From positions 310,001 through 374,000 of the forward strand of contig JAWWOW010000003.1 of the NCBI GenBank assembly GCA_033851265.1: a stretch of 64,000 nt of DNA, given 5' to 3'. The DNA comes from JAWWOW01 sp033851265. Its GTDB lineage: Bacteria; Actinomycetota; Actinomycetes; JAWWOW01. Position numbers and translations under genes: made by a program. Under the pieces are notes generated by a model, which searched no databases, was not told where the DNA came from, and saw only the letters and a program-made list of their open reading frames with translations. Shown in pieces: positions 60,922 through 64,000 of the stretch. Each line of letters begins with the position of its first letter. Position 1 is the first letter of the stretch.

Positions 60922-62472
60922 ATGGAAGACAAGGCGTTCTACCTGACGACGCCGATCTACTACGTCAATGACGCACCGCACATCGGTCACGCGTACACGA
61001 CCGTCGCCGGTGATGTGTTGACGCGGTGGCATCGGCAGCGGGGCGAACGCGTCCACTTCCTGACCGGCACGGACGAGCACGGCGAAAAGGTGCTCCAGGC
61101 TGCGCAGGAGCGCGGGGTCTCACCGCAGGAGTGGACCGACACGATGATCGAGACGGCGTGGAAGCCGATGCTCGAGTCGATCGACGCTGCGAACGACGAC
61201 TTCATCCGAACCACGGAACCTCGTCACATGGAGCGGGTGCAGGAGTTCTGGCAGCGCGTCTACGACGCAGGCGAGGTCTACAAGGGGTCGTACACCGGTC
61301 CGTACTGCGTTTCCTGCGAGGAGTTCAAGCTGCCGGCTGAACTGCTGCAGCCGGGCGATCGTTGCCCTATTCACGACCGGCCGGTGCGGCAACTGTCCGA
61401 GGACAACTACTTCTTCAAGCTTTCGGAGTACGCCGATCGACTCCTTGCGCACTATCGGGAACATCCGGAGTTTGTCCAGCCGGAGTCGGCATGCAATGAA
61501 GTGGTGCGTTTCGTTGAAGGCGGCTTGCAGGACCTCTCGATTACCCGGTCGACGTTCGACTGGGGCATTCCGGTGCCCTGGGACACCTCTCATGTGCTGT
61601 ATGTCTGGATCGATGCGTTGCTCAACTACGTGACTGCCGTTGGCTACGGCGTCGACGAGGAGAAGTTCCTGTCGATCTGGCCGGCCGACGTGCATCTCGT
61701 CGGTAAGGACATCCTGAGATTCCATGCCGTCATCTGGCCGGCAATGTTGATGGCTGCAGGTTTGCCGTTGCCGAAGACGGTGTTCGCGCACGGGTGGCTG
61801 CTCGTCGGTGGCGAGAAGATGAGCAAGACGAAGCTGACCGGCATCCCACCGCAGCAGATCACTGACCACTTTGGCTCCGACGCCTACCGCTATTACTTCC
61901 TGCGCGAGATCTCGTTCGGAAGCGACGGGTCATTTTCCTGGGAGTCGATGGCCGCGCGCTATCAATCCGAACTCGCGGATCAGTTCGGCAACCTGGCGTC
62001 GCGGCTGACGTCGATGGTCGAGCGATACCGCGAGGGCGCGCTGCCCGCGCCCGTGGACGAGCCGGAACTGTCCGGCGCGCTGACGACGATGGTCGAGACA
62101 GCGGACGCGGCGATGCTCAAGCTCGACTTCCAAGCCGGACTCGAGGCCATCTTCGGCTTCATCCGCCGCGTCAACGGCTACGTGACCGAGACCAAGCCCT
62201 GGGAGCTGGCTAAAGACGAGGCTCGGGCGGCCGATCTCAACCGCGTCCTCTATGCCACCGCCGAATCGCTGCGTGCCTGTGCCGTCCTGCTCAACCCGGT
62301 CATGCCCAGGGCGAGCGGTCGGCTCTGGGAGATGCTCGGAGCCGACTCGGCACTGGGACCCCTTGCCCAGCAACGGATTCCGGACGCCTCACGCTGGGGC
62401 GTGTTGCCTGCCGGCGCGACCCTCCGCAAGGGCGATCCGCTGTTTCCGCGGTTGGAAGAGCCCGCGCAGTGA
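60922..62472 (+). CDS. metG: Methionyl-tRNA synthetase
   Basis: 516 residues from ATG 60922. Class I synthetase: HIGH as PHIGHAYTTV, KMSKS as GEKMSKTKL, a CP-domain zinc-binding CVSCEEF/CPIHDRP pair, and an anticodon-binding C-terminal helical domain. No C-terminal EMAP-like dimer domain is present. Its stop overlaps tatD. Confidence 0.97.
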   Translation: MEDKAFYLTTPIYYVNDAPHIGHAYTTVAGDVLTRWHRQRGERVHFLTGTDEHGEKVLQAAQERGVSPQEWTDTMIETAWKPMLESIDAANDDFIRTTEPRHMERVQEFWQRVYDAGEVYKGSYTGPYCVSCEEFKLPAELLQPGDRCPIHDRPVRQLSEDNYFFKLSEYADRLLAHYREHPEFVQPESACNEVVRFVEGGLQDLSITRSTFDWGIPVPWDTSHVLYVWIDALLNYVTAVGYGVDEEKFLSIWPADVHLVGKDILRFHAVIWPAMLMAAGLPLPKTVFAHGWLLVGGEKMSKTKLTGIPPQQITDHFGSDAYRYYFLREISFGSDGSFSWESMAARYQSELADQFGNLASRLTSMVERYREGALPAPVDEPELSGALTTMVETADAAMLKLDFQAGLEAIFGFIRRVNGYVTETKPWELAKDEARAADLNRVLYATAESLRACAVLLNPVMPRASGRLWEMLGADSALGPLAQQRIPDASRWGVLPAGATLRKGDPLFPRLEEPAQ

Positions 62473-63263
62473 CGCAGCCGCCCCCGCCGGAACCCCTGAC
62501 CGTGCCGGCGTTCGACAGCCACTGTCATCTCGACTTGATGGAGTCCTCGATCGAGGAGACGCTCGCGGCCGCGCGCGCCGTTGGCATCACCCGCATCGTG
62601 ACCGTTGGCATCGACGTTCCGTCGTCGGAGTGGTGCGCTGACGCGGCCTCGGCTCATGACGATGTGTACGCGACTGTTGCAATTCATCCGAACGAAGCAC
62701 ACAACGCCGATGAGGACACGTGGGATGCGATTGCGCGGTTCGCTGCGCAACCAAGTGTTCGTGCGGTCGGTGAGACCGGACTCGATCACTACCGAACAAC
62801 AACTGACGGTTGGGGCGCACAAGAAGAGTCATTCCGGCGACACATCGCAATCGCAAAAGAGCACAACAAGGCACTGGTTATTCACGACCGTGATGCGCAC
62901 GACGATGTGCTGCGGGTGCTTGCCGAGGAAGGTGCACCAGAGCGGACTGTCTTTCACTGTTTCTCCGGTGACGAAGCGATGGCACGCATCTGCGCAGACC
63001 GCGGTTACGTGATGTCGTTCGCCGGCAATGTGACGTTCAAGAACGCCGAAGACTTGCGCGCAGCTGCTCGCGTTGCACCGTTGGACTTAGTGCTGGTCGA
63101 GACCGATGCGCCGTTCCTCACGCCCGTGCCGTACCGCGGCAGACCGAATGCGCCGTACCTCATTCCGTTGACACTGCGTGCTCTTGCGGAGACACGCGGC
63201 GACGACATCGACGTACTTTGTGAAGCTGTGAGCAAAACGGGCGCTCGAATTTTCGAAATCTGA
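62469..63263 (+). CDS. tatD: TatD family metal-dependent DNase
   Basis: 264 residues. Metal ligands in FDSHCHLD, AVGETGLDHY, KALVIHDRDAHDD, VFHCFSGD and VETDAPFLTP. These are Mg/Mn-dependent 3'-5' nucleases. The GTG start overlaps the metG stop. The neighbourhood metG-tatD-rpfB is conserved with M. tuberculosis. Confidence 0.95.
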   Translation: MTQPPPPEPLTVPAFDSHCHLDLMESSIEETLAAARAVGITRIVTVGIDVPSSEWCADAASAHDDVYATVAIHPNEAHNADEDTWDAIARFAAQPSVRAVGETGLDHYRTTTDGWGAQEESFRRHIAIAKEHNKALVIHDRDAHDDVLRVLAEEGAPERTVFHCFSGDEAMARICADRGYVMSFAGNVTFKNAEDLRAAARVAPLDLVLVETDAPFLTPVPYRGRPNAPYLIPLTLRALAETRGDDIDVLCEAVSKTGARIFEI

Positions 63264-63299
63264 GCGTGTGCCCCGATTTTTCGCAAACAAACCTGTCTA

Positions 63300-63490
63300 C
63301 CCCAGTTGTACTGACATGCGTGTCACCGTTATGGTCCGGGTTCCGTCAGCCGGGGTGGGGAAGCCCCGGGCGATGACGACCGGTTGGGCGGCGGGAAAGC
63401 CGCGATTTCCAACGCCCTCGGGTGGCGACCGGTGAGTCGTGCCCGCTGTACGACGTTCCCCTGCTCGGGTCCTCCGAAGTTCGGAGCGTT
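63300..63490 (+). promoter_or_regulatory. Structured leader of rpfB with possible SD-masking hairpin
   Basis: Between tatD and rpfB lies a GC-rich region with several stems: GCCGGGG/CCCCGGGC, GCGGC/GCCGC with a GGGAAA loop, and ACGACC/GAGTCGT-type pairing. Just before the rpfB start, CTCCGAA-G-TTCGGAG (63472-63486) would mask the GGAG ribosome site. RNA switches are reported upstream of rpf genes in actinobacteria, with a leader switch for mycobacterial rpfB; I could not match a known riboswitch consensus here. Confidence 0.55.
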
Positions 63491-64000
63491 GTGCCAGGTC
63501 AACACGAAAAGGTTCGTGCTGCACGTCCATCCTTGATGGGTCGGCTTCCCACTCTCTTGCTCTATGCCGTAGTCATCGCCGCCTTCACTGGTGGCGCCTT
63601 TGCATATGCCAGTTTTGACAAGACCGTTCAGATATCCGTCGACGGTAAGACGCACACCGTGCATACGTTTGCCCGCACTGTTGGCGGCGTGCTCGAACAT
63701 GCAGACGTCCGTACCGGCGAGCATGACCTCGTCAAGCCCGCTCCATCCGCGCATCTGAGTGAGGGTGACCAGATTCAGGTCGTGCATGGTCGGCCGTTGC
63801 GATTGATGCTCGATGGTCAGCCAACTGTTGTCTGGGTAACTGCGGCAACTGTCGAAGAAGCCCTGTACCAACTTGGGCTAACTGCGAGCGGCACGTACGT
63901 CTCTGCGTCAATGTCGCGACCGGTTCCGCTGACCGGGCTCGGACTCGTGGTGCGGGTTCCGCATCAGATCACCGTTCTGCACGACGCCAAGGCCACCCGG
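63491..64000 (+). CDS. rpfB: Resuscitation-promoting factor RpfB (N-terminal part)
   Basis: Open to the right edge. GTG 63491 follows GGAG by 4 bases; an ATG at 63536 is an alternative without a good site. After a signal-anchor helix (LLLYAVVIAAFTGGAFAYA) come ubiquitin-like DUF348 domains: ISVDGKTHTVHTFARTVGGVLEHADVR and the repeat LMLDGQPTVVWVTAATVEEAL. In RpfB these precede G5 and the lysozyme-like catalytic domain, which lie beyond the window. It cleaves peptidoglycan to wake dormant cells. Confidence 0.9.
   Translation, partial: MPGQHEKVRAARPSLMGRLPTLLLYAVVIAAFTGGAFAYASFDKTVQISVDGKTHTVHTFARTVGGVLEHADVRTGEHDLVKPAPSAHLSEGDQIQVVHGRPLRLMLDGQPTVVWVTAATVEEALYQLGLTASGTYVSASMSRPVPLTGLGLVVRVPHQITVLHDAKATR

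Noticed and set aside
63311..63325. Third copy of the island operator near rpfB
   Set aside because: Only CTGAC-N6-GTCA matches, with no TAGTCT unit; expected by chance at roughly this frequency.
63300..63480. c-di-AMP (ydaO) riboswitch at rpfB
   Set aside because: Position fits, but I cannot find the GGGGTGAAT-like core, so I only report a structured leader.

Overview
This 64-kb, high-GC window comes from an actinobacterium of the class Actinomycetia. Pointers are GTG starts, probable leaderless genes with a TAnnnT box 7-8 bases before the start codon, PMT-type protein O-mannosylation, a Glp/GlpR division locus, a Ruc-like chaperone gene and an rpfB gene. The flanks follow the order of the Mycobacterium tuberculosis segment from mscL (Rv0985c) through Rv0991c, Rv0992c, galU, moeA1, rimJ, Rv0996, pmt, rsmI, metS and tatD to rpfB (Rv1009). 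Large lineage-specific blocks are inserted. The genus cannot be fixed; a Sporichthya/Frankia-like lineage is a guess.

Layout. 0-3.4 kb: end of an ArnT-like glycosyltransferase, LemA, an M48 peptidase broken by a frameshift, and an AI-2E family permease. 3.6-7.3 kb: secreted FG-GAP protein, tRNA-Arg(CCT), an unexplained 0.48-kb gap, a secreted malectin-GH26-like enzyme and a micro-ORF. 7.3-12.6 kb: mscL, FAD oxidase, SAF/CpaB-like protein, MTA phosphorylase, ruc under a CIRCE element, pirin and GNAT. 12.7-17.4 kb: a PepSY-like protein with a near-identical internal duplication, a two-component system, and a divergent diiron oxygenase/MerR pair. 17.4-19.6 kb: an arsenic island (ArsR, ArsI, small ORF, aquaporin, ArsC). 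19.6-24.9 kb: RsbW-like ATPase, 5-FTHF cyclo-ligase, galU-glp-rimJ-glpR and tRNA-Ala(CGC). 25.1-29.4 kb: a giant secreted beta-helix/DUF11/RTX protein.

29.4-34.4 kb: SDR, cold-shock gene with a structured leader, haloalkane dehalogenase-like hydrolase, membrane-anchored HExxH protein. 34.4-55.3 kb is a large catabolic island: two CoA transferases, two thiolase-fold/DUF35 pairs, two amidohydrolases, a class II aldolase, NTF2-like proteins, and a TetR-CYP-SDR-CYP51-ferredoxin operon like the mycobacterial cyp51 locus. Both thiolase-fold proteins appear to lack the usual nucleophilic cysteine and each sits beside a DUF35 protein, as in steroid side-chain retro-aldolases. Two divergent promoters of the island carry the same CTGAC-N6-GTCAG palindrome, so the two halves are probably one regulon. 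55.3-64 kb returns to conserved order: duplicated membrane protein with a 39-aa partner, a signal-less binding protein, MarR/YceI, pmt, rsmI, metG, tatD and the start of rpfB behind a structured leader that could mask its Shine-Dalgarno.
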